Shown: positions 1-7,188 of the stretch, piece after piece | Layout: each line of letters begins with the position of its first letter | How positions within the stretch are numbered: the stretch's first letter is position 1 | Origin: Actinomycetota bacterium | GTDB lineage: Bacteria > Actinomycetota > Humimicrobiia > Humimicrobiales > Humimicrobiaceae | DNA: 17,800 bases | Assembly: GCA_028695395.1 (NCBI GenBank) | Contig: JAQVJB010000003.1 | Coordinates: 1-17,800 of the forward strand | Direction of reading: 5' to 3' | Position numbers and translations under genes: made by a program | The notes under the pieces: generated by a model | What the model was told of the DNA's origin: nothing | The model's input: the letters and a program-made list of their open reading frames with translations, nothing else | The model's database searches: none

Positions 1-102
1 CACTATTATCAAGACCAAGATAAACATATTGCCATATTCCCTTAAAATATCTGGTTTAAAAATCCTCTTACTTTTAGTTTCATTAATATTTGCTTTTTCC
101 AT
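1..102 (-). CDS. N-terminus of probable ABC-type sugar transporter permease (partial)
   Basis: An open frame starts at the ATG complementary to 100-102 and stays open to base 1, giving 34 residues. They begin MEKANINETKSK, a charged cytoplasmic leader, and end in a hydrophobic run (MFILVLIIV) that looks like the start of the first membrane helix. This layout is typical of RbsC-type permeases (BPD_transp_2 family) of ribose and other sugar ABC importers. It follows the preceding minus-strand gene after 52 bases, so it probably belongs to the same transcript. No strong ribosome binding site is visible. The family call is an inference from a short N-terminus and the sugar-gene context; another membrane protein is possible. 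Confidence 0.5.
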   Translation of the reverse strand, partial: MEKANINETKSKRIFKPDILREYGNMFILVLIIV

Positions 103-154
103 AGTCTTTTCAAAAAATATTGATTTATAAATATTAAAATTGTTTAAATTATTT

Positions 155-607
155 CTATAATTTATGTTTTAATAAAAAAGGTTTAAGATCTTTTTCAAAG
201 AAAAAATACCATTTTTTTCCTTTAACAGATTTCGGATGTTCCTTATCATCGCTTTTTATGATTACTTCTCCATCGTTTTTTTCCCTTTTTTTTGTATAAA
301 GTATTGCATGGTGTGCTTGCCCATTTGATACATACCATTCTTCCCATGGGTAATCGTTTATTTTCATTAAAGGTGGTGCAGCATGAATCACTATGGCTTC
401 TTTCAGTCCTGGCGTCGAATTATTTATGGCTTCCCACGAGTATCCTTCATATTCTTTGGTTTCATTATCAACCATACCCTGCAAAAATACTTCATAAAAA
501 TTCAGGCCAAGCTTTATGCAAGCTTGCTCAATTCCTGACTTCATTAGTGTCTCTTTATAATTCTTCATAACATCATTTTCATTACTTCTTTTCAATAAGC
601 CCTTCAA
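155..607 (-). CDS. Hypothetical protein, about 150 residues, unrecognised
   Basis: I do not recognise this family. The product is soluble, with no signal peptide or membrane segment. It is rich in Trp, Tyr and Lys, with a central WEAINNS...IVIHAAPP segment, a WEEWYVSNGQAHH segment and a lysine-rich C-terminus (KKWYFFFEKDLKPFLLKHKL). It begins about 10 bases after the stop of the upstream URO-D-like gene, so the two are almost certainly cotranscribed. The start is uncertain. The longest frame opens with TTG at 605-607, but its AGGA lies directly against the codon. A TTG at 593-595 with AAGGG four bases upstream, or the first ATG at 566-568, are alternatives. The context suggests an accessory to the URO-D-like protein or the transporter, but nothing in the sequence proves it. 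Confidence 0.6.
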   Translation of the reverse strand: MKGLLKRSNENDVMKNYKETLMKSGIEQACIKLGLNFYEVFLQGMVDNETKEYEGYSWEAINNSTPGLKEAIVIHAAPPLMKINDYPWEEWYVSNGQAHHAILYTKKREKNDGEVIIKSDDKEHPKSVKGKKWYFFFEKDLKPFLLKHKL

Positions 608-617
608 TCCTAAAACA

Positions 618-1814
618 TCAATTTATATAACTGTATTCTCGGGAAATTTCAACAAACCTTCTTACACTGTTTAGATCCTGCTCAAAATCTCCTATTGAAG
701 ATATCCCGTCTACACGCATATACGCTCTGATATCTTTGTTTTCTTTCAATATAGAATAATAATTTTTAATTTTCTTCCTGATTTCTTCTTCACTTGTAGC
801 TAAAATATCTCTGACTGGATGAAATCTTTTTTCGATTCCTGTGTTTTTAATATTTTTTCTTTTAATTGCTTCAACAAATATATTGAAATCATTCCATCCG
901 CTGCAATCAAGCATAGATATGTTTCTAAGGTCAAGTATTTCATCAATTAGTTCATTTACTACTCCACAGCTGTGCCAATATACAATACCGCCATAAAAAT
1001 CACTTATTTCATTTTCAACTGGAAGTATTAGGTTTTTATAGCTTCCTCTCAAAAGATTAGGATAGTTTATATCATCATTATGTAAGCAGACCTTCTCTAA
1101 TTTAATACCAAGAAACTTAGCCCTTTTTTTACTGAATTCAAATAATTTATTCTTCGCAAAATTCATAATTTTTACAACAAATTCAGGATTATCTATAAGG
1201 TCTAAAAGTATATTCTGGTAACCACGTAAATAAATTGCAATTCCAAATGGTCCTATTATCCAGTCAGGAAAAATTACTTGCCAGTTGGAAGGAAGTACTT
1301 CTTTAATCTTGTAATAAAATTCTATAGCTCTTTCAAGCTCGCCATCTTTATTGAAATCAATCTCTTTATCCTCTAATCTCTTTAAGGATTCCTCATCAGT
1401 TACAGGAATATAATCTCTTGCCACTGAGGGATCAAAATTATCTGGATATTGAACTCTGCAGCCTAAAATGGATGCTTCAAAAGCAGCTCCAAACCAAATT
1501 AGTATTACTCTGCCTAGACCTGAATCATCTTTAAAATAATTATATCTACATAAATAGGTTTCAAGTTGGACCTCCAGATACGTTATGGGGTTATAATAAT
1601 AGTCTTTTAAATTAAAATTCAGTAATTTTGCCCACATAGGATACTCAAGGTCAGCCACAATAGGCATTTGGCTTCCACGTTTAGGTTTACAATGAAAAAA
1701 AGTATTATTGACTTCCGGAGCTTCCCATTTATTTGCTATTTCTTTATTTTTATCAGAATCAATTTGATTTTCTATTTCTTCTATTAAATGATTTATTTTA
1801 TTTAATTGATTCAT
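618..1814 (-). CDS. Uroporphyrinogen decarboxylase-superfamily protein (methyltransferase-like)
   Basis: This 398-residue protein resembles the URO-D/MtaA/CmuA superfamily, TIM barrels that include uroporphyrinogen decarboxylase and corrinoid or coenzyme M methyltransferases. The clearest signature is YWHSCG (His281-x-Cys283-Gly), the HxC zinc-ligand motif of the methyltransferase branch. It is followed by MLDCSGW with Cys304, which could be the third ligand. The N-terminal decarboxylase signature of true HemE is not evident, so haem synthesis is unlikely. The product is cytoplasmic. The ATG at 1812-1814 is preceded only by a weak GAGTAGAG. It is the first gene of a minus-strand set leading to an ABC permease. 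Related orphan proteins are common beside sugar transporters in anaerobes, usually with unknown role. The superfamily call is firm; the reaction is unknown. Confidence 0.8.
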   Translation of the reverse strand: MNQLNKINHLIEEIENQIDSDKNKEIANKWEAPEVNNTFFHCKPKRGSQMPIVADLEYPMWAKLLNFNLKDYYYNPITYLEVQLETYLCRYNYFKDDSGLGRVILIWFGAAFEASILGCRVQYPDNFDPSVARDYIPVTDEESLKRLEDKEIDFNKDGELERAIEFYYKIKEVLPSNWQVIFPDWIIGPFGIAIYLRGYQNILLDLIDNPEFVVKIMNFAKNKLFEFSKKRAKFLGIKLEKVCLHNDDINYPNLLRGSYKNLILPVENEISDFYGGIVYWHSCGVVNELIDEILDLRNISMLDCSGWNDFNIFVEAIKRKNIKNTGIEKRFHPVRDILATSEEEIRKKIKNYYSILKENKDIRAYMRVDGISSIGDFEQDLNSVRRFVEISREYSYIN

Positions 1815-1865
1815 CTCTACTCATATTTATAGATTATAAAAATTCACTCAACTTTTTTAAACTCT

Positions 1866-1895
1866 TGCTTTAAAAAGCATATGAGATTTATGCTT
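1866..1895. promoter_or_regulatory. Dyad cluster upstream of the URO-D-like gene
   Basis: TGCTTT, AA and AAAGCA form a 14-base palindrome at 1866-1879. The AAGCATA at 1875-1881 also pairs with TATGCTT at 1889-1895 across seven bases. The same half-site therefore occurs three times in alternating orientation. It sits 50-80 bases upstream of the minus-strand start, where an operator would be expected. No T-run follows a stem, so a terminator is unlikely. The binding protein is unknown. Confidence 0.3.
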
Positions 1896-1944
1896 GAATT
1901 TTTTGATTCAGTTTTATTTTTTTGTAATATAATTTAGACTGTGT

Positions 1945-1977
1945 TTTCCTTTTGGTTTCGTTATTGTTTCTTTTTTG
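1945..1977. promoter_or_regulatory. Three tandem 11-bp TTTC repeats, candidate DeoR-family operator
   Basis: TTTC occurs at 1945, 1956 and 1967, exactly 11 bases apart, in units TTTCCTTTTGG, TTTCGTTATTG and TTTCTTTTTTG. One helical turn of spacing puts all units on the same DNA face. Operators built from repeated TTTC-like half-sites are known for AgaR-type DeoR regulators (from memory). The array is about 120 bases upstream of the regulator promoter, between the two divergent genes, so it could serve either. Assignment to the adjacent regulator is inference. Confidence 0.45.
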
Positions 1978-2065
1978 TTGTACTAAAATATACAATTCTT
2001 TTTTTATCAAGTCAATAGAAACATTTACTTTTTATTTATGCTTATTATCAAAAAATACTAATCCG

Positions 2066-2094
2066 TTGACTTTCTATTTTTAAATATATAAAAT
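2066..2094 (+). promoter_or_regulatory. Sigma-70-type promoter of the first DeoR regulator gene
   Basis: TTGACT (2066-2071) and TAAAAT (2089-2094) are separated by 17 bases and match the housekeeping consensus at five of six positions each. Transcription would start near 2101, leaving a leader of about 70 bases before the preferred ATG at 2173. Confidence 0.6.
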
Positions 2095-2172
2095 ATATCA
2101 ATAATATAAAAGAAATATTTTTAGCTTAAAAAATAAAACGTGACTATATTATGTCACATAGTAGGTAATAAA

Positions 2173-2943
2173 ATGGAAAAAAATCAAGTCGTGCGAAGAC
2201 AAACCATCATGGAGTTACTTACTGAAGGTGGAGAAGTCCGAGTTAAGGAAATGAGCCAAAAGCTTAATACTTCAGTAGTAACAATACGAAAAGACCTTGA
2301 TGAGCTGCAAAAAGAAGGTCTTTTGGAACGAGTTCACGGCGGTGCTGTCAAAAACTGTAATGCACAGCAAGATCTTTTTTTCATGGATAGAAAAGATATA
2401 AAAAAAGAAGAAAAAAAGCAGATTGCAAATATGGCAGCAAATCTAATTAATGAAAGAGATTCAGTAATCATAAATAACGGATCTACATCATATTATGTAG
2501 CGCAGGAACTCAAAAGCAAAAAAAACGTTATCGTTATAACCAACTCACTTATGATCTTGGATGAACTTTCTTGCTATAAAAACATTGCAACATTGTTTCT
2601 TGGAGGATTCCTGGACCCCAAAATGCAGATCACGCATGGCGAAGATACAATTGCTCAGCTTTCAAAGTACAAGGCTGATAAGCTTATTATCGGCATGGAC
2701 GGAATAGATATCAAGGCAGGGGCGACAACATATAATCATGTTGACTGTGCGATTATGCGCCTGATGATTGAGCATTCCCAAAGGAAAATCCTGGTTGTCG
2801 ATGATTCTAAGTTTAGAAAAATTACTTTTGCTCACGTTGCCCCACTTACTGATTTCAATACTATAATCACAAATTATATACCTGAAAATGAACAATACTA
2901 TGAAGATCTCCGTATGCTTGGCCTTGAAGTAATAACTGACTAA
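2173..2943 (+). CDS. DeoR-family transcriptional regulator 1 (sugar-phosphate responsive)
   Basis: This 256-residue protein has the two-domain DeoR layout. An N-terminal winged helix-turn-helix (about residues 20-60, VTIRKDLDELQKEGLLERVHGG) is followed by a DeoRC sensor domain with the NNGSTSYY loop, the LFLGGF segment and MDGID. DeoRC domains bind phosphorylated sugar intermediates, which usually releases the operator. I start at the ATG at 2173, preceded by AGTAGGT at a good distance; a GTG at 2140 in frame would add 11 residues without a ribosome binding site. The length from 2173 fits the family. It lies directly before the ketose kinase gene, its likely target, and periodic TTTC/GAAA motifs flank it on both sides. 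It is only distantly similar to the second DeoR protein of the window. Confidence 0.92.
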   Translation: MEKNQVVRRQTIMELLTEGGEVRVKEMSQKLNTSVVTIRKDLDELQKEGLLERVHGGAVKNCNAQQDLFFMDRKDIKKEEKKQIANMAANLINERDSVIINNGSTSYYVAQELKSKKNVIVITNSLMILDELSCYKNIATLFLGGFLDPKMQITHGEDTIAQLSKYKADKLIIGMDGIDIKAGATTYNHVDCAIMRLMIEHSQRKILVVDDSKFRKITFAHVAPLTDFNTIITNYIPENEQYYEDLRMLGLEVITD

Positions 2944-3043
2944 ATCAATTGTTTCATTCAGCTTTATAGTCTTTATTTCTCTATTTTTTTAATATTTGTC
3001 TCTTTTCTTATTAAATGAATATTTTTACTTTTTGTCCTATTTA

Positions 3044-3064
3044 GAAAGATAAAAGAAATAGAAA
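3044..3064. promoter_or_regulatory. GAAA repeats just upstream of the kinase promoter, candidate DeoR operator
   Basis: GAAA occurs at 3044, 3055 and 3061, that is TTTC on the minus strand at 11- and 6-base steps. This is the same core and 11-base periodicity as the array at 1945-1977, in reverse orientation. It ends 13 bases before the -35 box of the kinase promoter. A repressor bound here, perhaps together with the distal array, could control the kinase gene. This is inferred from position and motif only. Confidence 0.4.
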
Positions 3065-3076
3065 AGTAAATTATTA

Positions 3077-3106
3077 TTGACTATAACCTTTCTTTTGCAC
3101 TATACT
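3077..3106 (+). promoter_or_regulatory. Sigma-70-type promoter of the kinase-creatininase transcript
   Basis: TTGACT (3077-3082) and TATACT (3101-3106) are separated by 18 bases, each matching the consensus at five of six positions. Transcription would start near 3113, giving a leader of about 80 bases that contains the dyad at 3120-3148. Confidence 0.6.
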
Positions 3107-3119
3107 AAATGAAAAATTC

Positions 3120-3148
3120 AAGGTTAACCTATTATAATAGTTACCCTT
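3120..3148. promoter_or_regulatory. Imperfect dyad in the kinase leader (operator or attenuator)
   Basis: A perfect 12-base palindrome, CTATTATAATAG (3129-3140), is flanked by AAGGTTAAC on the left and TTACCCTT on the right. These arms pair apart from one bulged base and one mismatch. The left half also contains the palindrome AGGTTAACCT. The element begins a few bases after the predicted start of transcription, and TTTTATTTTT follows. It could be a repressor site blocking the promoter or a weak hairpin and attenuator. Confidence 0.35.
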
Positions 3149-3194
3149 TTATTTTTATAATTTATTAAGCTGTCCGCGAAAGGGACTTTAAGGT

Positions 3195-4643
3195 ATGCGA
3201 ACTTTTCTTGCAGTTGATCTTGGAACCAGTAATTGCCGTAGTGCAATTTTTGATGAAAATATGAATATGTTGTCTATTGCATCCAAGGAATACCCTTTAA
3301 TTAATCTTTCTCCTATTGAAATAGAACAGGATGCTAATTGTTGGTGGGAAGCAGTAAAGACGACCATAAAAGAAGTTGTTGCAAAAGCTGGTAAGCCTGG
3401 AAAAGCTGTCTGTAGTATATCAATCAGCTCTCAGGGTATTACGTTTGTACCTCTGGACAAAGAGGGAAACGCCTTAATAAACTCCTTAAGCTGGTTAGAT
3501 ATGCGTGCGCAGGCTGAGGAACACGCCATTGAAAATCAATATGGCCTAAAGAAAATTTATAAAATCACTGGAAAGCGCGCAAATGCATGCTATTCCTTGC
3601 CAAAGATGATATGGCTAATGAAAAACAAACCTGAGATTTATGAGAAAGCAGATAAAATTTTACTGCCTCTTGATTATATTCAATTTAAATTCTGTAAAAA
3701 AGCAATTACCGACCATACAATGGCTGGCGGAACTATGTTTTATAATATTCATACGCAAAAATGGGCTTACGATATACTATCCGACCAAAAAATAGACGTG
3801 GATAAGCTGCCCCAAATCGGGTGGAGCGGTACAGTTGCAGGCACCATATTGCCTGAAATTGCAAAAGAGCTTTGCTTAAACCCTGATGTTGTTATTGCAA
3901 TTGGCTCACAGGACCAAAAATGTGCAGCATTGGGAGCAGGGATTTCTATTAAATCAGCAACAGCGTCTCTTGGAACAGCCTCCTGCATAACACAATTGTC
4001 CAACAAACCTGTTAGCGACCCTCTTATGCGCATTCCCTGCTTTTCTTATCTATGGCCTTCTACATGGTCTTTTGAGGGTATAATCAATACTGCTGCTTCA
4101 TCATATCAATGGTTTAAAAAAACATTTGCTTCACATTTAACATACCAACAGCTGGATGGACTTGCTGCCCAAAGTGCTAAAAAAGGACAGCGTGCCTACT
4201 TCTATCCTTATCTGGCTGGAATGACCTCACCGTTTTGGGGCAATGGCACCGGAAACTTTACCGGGCTTTCACTCTCTACAGATTTAGGTCAGCTTGCTTT
4301 GGCTATCATGGATGGTGTGTCCTGCAATATCAAAGCAAACCTTGACGTCATGAAGAGCATTTATAAACCAGTAAACGAACTGCGTCTTTTTGGCGGAGGT
4401 GCTGTCAGCCCGCTTTGGTGTCAGATTACAGCTGACATAACTAATCTGCCCGTAGTAACACAACAATCTCCCGAAACCGCATTGATTGGCGCAGCAATGC
4501 TTGCTAAACATGGCTACGATGGCAAGGAACCTATAATCCCTGAAACTGCAAAAATCTATTATCCAATACCTAAAAATGTTTCTGTTTACCAAGAATATTA
4601 TTCAAATTATACTAAAATTTTAAATAAACAATTTGATTATTAA
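3195..4643 (+). CDS. FGGY-family carbohydrate kinase (ketose kinase, xylulokinase-like)
   Basis: This 482-residue cytoplasmic kinase has the family's usual length. The FGGY_N ATP-binding motif FLAVDLGTSN (Asp8) opens the protein. The substrate-pocket motif WLDMRA lies near residue 100, and a candidate catalytic base Asp240 sits in SQDQKCAALGAG, where xylulokinases carry theirs. The second FGGY signature (LFGGGAVSPLWCQITAD) is near 398-414. The family phosphorylates ketopentoses, tetritols, glycerol and related polyols with ATP; the substrate here cannot be named. The ATG follows AGGGA at about ten bases. It has its own promoter and is followed 18 bases later by the creatininase-family gene, so these two are cotranscribed. 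The epimerase and isomerases nearby argue for a ketose entering the pentose-phosphate pool. Confidence 0.9.
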   Translation: MRTFLAVDLGTSNCRSAIFDENMNMLSIASKEYPLINLSPIEIEQDANCWWEAVKTTIKEVVAKAGKPGKAVCSISISSQGITFVPLDKEGNALINSLSWLDMRAQAEEHAIENQYGLKKIYKITGKRANACYSLPKMIWLMKNKPEIYEKADKILLPLDYIQFKFCKKAITDHTMAGGTMFYNIHTQKWAYDILSDQKIDVDKLPQIGWSGTVAGTILPEIAKELCLNPDVVIAIGSQDQKCAALGAGISIKSATASLGTASCITQLSNKPVSDPLMRIPCFSYLWPSTWSFEGIINTAASSYQWFKKTFASHLTYQQLDGLAAQSAKKGQRAYFYPYLAGMTSPFWGNGTGNFTGLSLSTDLGQLALAIMDGVSCNIKANLDVMKSIYKPVNELRLFGGGAVSPLWCQITADITNLPVVTQQSPETALIGAAMLAKHGYDGKEPIIPETAKIYYPIPKNVSVYQEYYSNYTKILNKQFDY

Positions 4644-4661
4644 TAATTAGGAGGACATATT

Positions 4662-5462
4662 ATGTCATTTTATTTTGGAGAAAAAACATGGCCAGAACTG
4701 AAAGAATATATTGAGAAAGATGCTGTTGTTCTACTACCTGTCGGCGAGATGGAAGAGCACAGTTTATACCTTCCAGTAGATACAGATGCGCGTATCGCTA
4801 AATATTTAACAAATGAAATTGCAGATGAAGTAAAAGATGATATTCCTGTGCTTGTTATGCCGACTGTTTGGTCAGGATACACACCAAAGTTTGTTGGTCA
4901 TTGGCCTGGAGCCATGAGAGTGCGCCCCCAGGTTTTTACGGATATGATACATGATATCTGCGCTTCTCTTGCAGATATGGGTTTCAATAAAGTTGTAATG
5001 ATTGACTGCCATGGCCAGCACGCTCCCATGCTTAATATTGTTACAAAACTAATTGCAGATGAATATGAAAAATATTTTGTTGTTGCTTCTCCACTTGTCT
5101 TCAGTGCAAAAGAATTTAATAAAGTAAGAAAGTCAGGACGTGGTGGTGTCAGCCACGCTGGTGAATGGGAAGCATCCATTATTATGAAAATCAATCCCGA
5201 ACTTGCCCGCACTGAACATTTTACCGATAAAGACAAAATGCGTTACCAAACTGATTTTGTATCTGCTGACACAGCTCTTGGAGGGCAAAAAGTTTGCTGG
5301 TCATCATGGGGAATTCAAAAAACTGTTAATGGTGCTCTTGGAGATCCGACACAAGCAAGCATACAAACAGCTGATGCGATCATCAACGCAGTAAGAAAAA
5401 ATTTTAAAAAATTTTTAAATGAATATTACACTTTCAAAATAAACGATTTAGAGCAGATATAA
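4662..5462 (+). CDS. Creatininase-family metal-dependent amidohydrolase
   Basis: This 266-residue protein belongs to the creatininase superfamily, cytoplasmic two-metal hydrolases acting on cyclic amides and some ring ketones. PVGEMEEHSLYLPVDTD places Glu31, His33 and Asp42 at the spacing of the metal ligands of Pseudomonas creatininase. DCHGQH gives His117, and SHAGEWEAS (165-172) matches the family's HAGExE motif. The DCHGQH loop replaces the usual NGHGGN, so substrate or metal use may differ. AGGAGG lies eight bases before the ATG. Pairing with a sugar kinase argues against creatinine as substrate. The family also includes IolN, a hydrolase of diketo-inositol in Thermotoga (from memory), so a carbohydrate ring or lactam substrate is conceivable. 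The reaction is unassigned. Confidence 0.85.
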   Translation: MSFYFGEKTWPELKEYIEKDAVVLLPVGEMEEHSLYLPVDTDARIAKYLTNEIADEVKDDIPVLVMPTVWSGYTPKFVGHWPGAMRVRPQVFTDMIHDICASLADMGFNKVVMIDCHGQHAPMLNIVTKLIADEYEKYFVVASPLVFSAKEFNKVRKSGRGGVSHAGEWEASIIMKINPELARTEHFTDKDKMRYQTDFVSADTALGGQKVCWSSWGIQKTVNGALGDPTQASIQTADAIINAVRKNFKKFLNEYYTFKINDLEQI

Positions 5463-5485
5463 CCTTTTTTACTATTTTTAAATCA

Positions 5486-5500
5486 GATCATTTAATGATC
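5486..5500. repeat. 15-base perfect palindrome after the creatininase-family gene
   Basis: GATCATT and AATGATC flank a single central T. It begins 24 bases after the stop codon. As RNA it would form a short hairpin, but no T-run follows, so it is at best a weak terminator. It could also be a protein site. Confidence 0.35.
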
Positions 5501-5542
5501 GTATGAATTTTAAAATATAAAAAAATACTGATTTTGAGATTA

Positions 5543-5582
5543 GCGTACCTCCCATAGGGGCAAACGCATAAAAAATTTTTTT
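5543..5582 (+). promoter_or_regulatory. Structured leader element upstream of TIM-like gene 1
   Basis: In a very AT-rich gap, 5543-5567 is GC-rich and can fold. GCGT (5543-5546) pairs with ACGC (5564-5567), and inside it CCTC (5548-5551) pairs with GGGG (5557-5560) around a CCATA loop. A run of A then seven T (to 5582) follows, as after an intrinsic terminator. It lies 46 bases before the TIM-like start and could end creatininase-gene transcripts or attenuate the isomerase gene. It does not match a riboswitch class I know. Confidence 0.35.
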
Positions 5583-5628
5583 GCACAGATTTATTTTATA
5601 AAGATAAATTATTTTTCAGGAGCAATTT

Positions 5629-6333
5629 ATGTTTAACGGATTAAAACCCAAACCACCTTTCTTTGAGATAGGCCCTAAAGCTTATTTATTTGGTGACCAG
5701 ATAGTAGAGCTTGCTTTAGCTGCAGATAAGGCATCAAAAAAGTATAATGTTGATATAATATTTACTACTCCTTATACAGAAATACGAAGGGTCTCTGAAG
5801 CTACGAAAAATATTTTTGTGTTTGCCCCTCATATGGATCCATTACCTGTCGGCAGAGGATTAGCCGATATTCTGCCTGAAGCAGTTAAAGATGCAGGCGC
5901 TGTAGGGGTAATGCTTAATCACTGCGAAAAACCATTAACCCTTTCAGCTTTAGACAGAACTATAAAAAGAGCTGAGGAGCTGGATTTAATTACAATAGTA
6001 TGTGCTGACACTATTGCAGAAGCTAAAGCTATTGCCTGCTTTTCACCGGACATTATAGTTGCAGAACCCACTAAATTAATTGCAACCGGTAAAACAAGTG
6101 ATATGGGCTATGTAAAAGAATCCACTCAAGCTATAAAATCAGTAAATCCAGAAATATTGGTGCTGCAAAGCGCAGGTATAAAAAATGGTGATGATGTTTA
6201 TAATTTAATCTTTTCCGGAGCAGAAGCTACTGGTACTTCAAGCGGAGTCGCAAATGCAGATAACCGCATAGCTATGGTTGATGAGATGGTAGCAGCTGTC
6301 AGGAAAGCATGGGACGATATAAATAAAAAATAA
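5629..6333 (+). CDS. Archaeal-type triosephosphate isomerase-like protein, copy 1
   Basis: This 234-residue protein resembles the short archaeal branch of triosephosphate isomerases. Three motifs hold the expected catalytic triad: Lys17 in EIGPKAYLFG (the NxK position), His98 in MLNHCEKPL (the NHSE position) and Glu146 in VAEPTKLIATG, followed by a phosphate-binding loop. SAGIKNGDDV and SGAEATGTSSGV match the C-terminal phosphate site. Archaeal TIMs are about 225 residues, so length fits. A role in central glycolysis is possible, but a dedicated sugar-phosphate isomerase, as TIM homologues are in erythritol degradation, suits the neighbours better. CAGGAG (5617-5622) precedes the ATG. It is about 90% identical to the copy at 8667-9371. 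It is 166 bases downstream of the creatininase-family gene and meets DeoR gene 2 tail to tail with six bases between stops. Confidence 0.85.
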   Translation: MFNGLKPKPPFFEIGPKAYLFGDQIVELALAADKASKKYNVDIIFTTPYTEIRRVSEATKNIFVFAPHMDPLPVGRGLADILPEAVKDAGAVGVMLNHCEKPLTLSALDRTIKRAEELDLITIVCADTIAEAKAIACFSPDIIVAEPTKLIATGKTSDMGYVKESTQAIKSVNPEILVLQSAGIKNGDDVYNLIFSGAEATGTSSGVANADNRIAMVDEMVAAVRKAWDDINKK

Positions 6334-6339
6334 TCTTCA

Positions 6340-7119
6340 TCATGAAAAAATAACTTTTATGCCCAGTTCTTCAATTTCTTTTTTAGATTCTTTATTTATA
6401 GAAGTATCTGTAACCCAATAATTGACTTTATCAAGCAAAGTTACAAATGCAAAACTTTCATGGTTGAATTTGCTGCTATCCGCAACTATAATGGTTTCTC
6501 TTGAACGTTCAATCATTGTATTATTGATTACTGCTTCTTCAGCATGATAAGTAGTAAGCCCAATATCTTTGCATATTCCGTCAACAGATAGGATAGCTTT
6601 GTCCGCTTTGTATCTTATAAGTTGTTCCTGGGCATCTTTCCCATAAGTAAAAGAGTATTGTGCATTAATATCACCTCCAAGCAGTATTACACGGAAAGAA
6701 GGGTGCATTCCGAGTTCAACTGCAACAGATATTGAATTGGTAACTATATTTAAGTTTTTATGCTTTTTTAACTCGACAGCTGTATAATATGTGGTTGTAC
6801 CGGAATTTATAAGAAGAGTTTCCCCATCCTTTACCAGTGATGAAACAGCTGATGCAATAGCTTTTTTTAAATACATATTTTCATGTTTGCGATTCTGGAA
6901 ATCTAGATTATAAAAATTCTTAACTGTCTGTATTGCTCCACCCTGAGTCCTCTCTAGAAAACCTTCTTGTTCAAGAACATCAAGATCGCTTCGTATTGTA
7001 ACAACTGTCGCTCCAAGAAGATTGCTTAATTCAGAGACCCTTACCTGTCCGTCTCTTCTTAATATTTCCAGTATCCTTTTTCTTCTTTCATCAATTTTCA
7101 GTCCGCTTTTAGGCGCCAT
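6340..7119 (-). CDS. DeoR-family transcriptional regulator 2
   Basis: This 259-residue DeoR regulator has an N-terminal winged helix-turn-helix (VRVSELSNLLGATVVTIRSDLDVLEQEGFLERTQGGA) and a DeoRC sugar-phosphate sensor domain with NSGTTTYY and LLGGD segments. The ATG complementary to 7117-7119 is preferred because AGAGGAG lies six bases upstream. A longer in-frame start at 7173 would add 18 residues with no ribosome binding site. It is the last gene of the epimerase, SIS isomerase, regulator set, 69 bases after the SIS gene, a typical arrangement for local autoregulation. Its likely targets are its own operon and the divergent TIM-YjbQ transcript. It is clearly not a recent duplicate of regulator 1. 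Confidence 0.92.
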   Translation of the reverse strand: MAPKSGLKIDERRKRILEILRRDGQVRVSELSNLLGATVVTIRSDLDVLEQEGFLERTQGGAIQTVKNFYNLDFQNRKHENMYLKKAIASAVSSLVKDGETLLINSGTTTYYTAVELKKHKNLNIVTNSISVAVELGMHPSFRVILLGGDINAQYSFTYGKDAQEQLIRYKADKAILSVDGICKDIGLTTYHAEEAVINNTMIERSRETIIVADSSKFNHESFAFVTLLDKVNYWVTDTSINKESKKEIEELGIKVIFS

Positions 7120-7188
7120 AATTCTCCTCTGATTATTTAAAAGTACTCTATCATGCTTAAAAACAGTAATCAATAAATTGGAGCTTAA

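Larger units (their letters stand above)
1815..2172. other. Divergent intergenic region between URO-D-like gene and DeoR regulator
   Basis: This stretch of about 360 bases is extremely AT-rich and has no convincing gene. It holds a short dyad cluster (1866-1895), three tandem TTTC repeats (1945-1977) and the rightward promoter of the DeoR gene (2066-2094). A possible leftward -10 element (TATAAT on the minus strand) lies about 20 bases upstream of the URO-D-like ATG but lacks a good -35 box. Confidence 0.6.

Noticed and set aside
1945..1977. Possible CRISPR-like or satellite repeat
   Set aside because: Units are only 11 bases, contiguous and degenerate with no spacers; helical phasing fits an operator better.
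2140..2172. Upstream GTG start adding 11 residues to DeoR regulator 1
   Set aside because: No ribosome binding site, and the extension does not fit DeoR N-termini; the ATG at 2173 has a good site.
4898..5236. Minus-strand open frame of 112 codons inside the creatininase-family gene
   Set aside because: It is fully antisense to a gene with clear family motifs, has low-complexity Ser-rich composition and no ribosome binding site.
6334..6339. Bidirectional terminator between the TIM copy 1 and DeoR 2 stops
   Set aside because: Only six bases separate the stop codons, and no stem with T-runs is visible across the junction.
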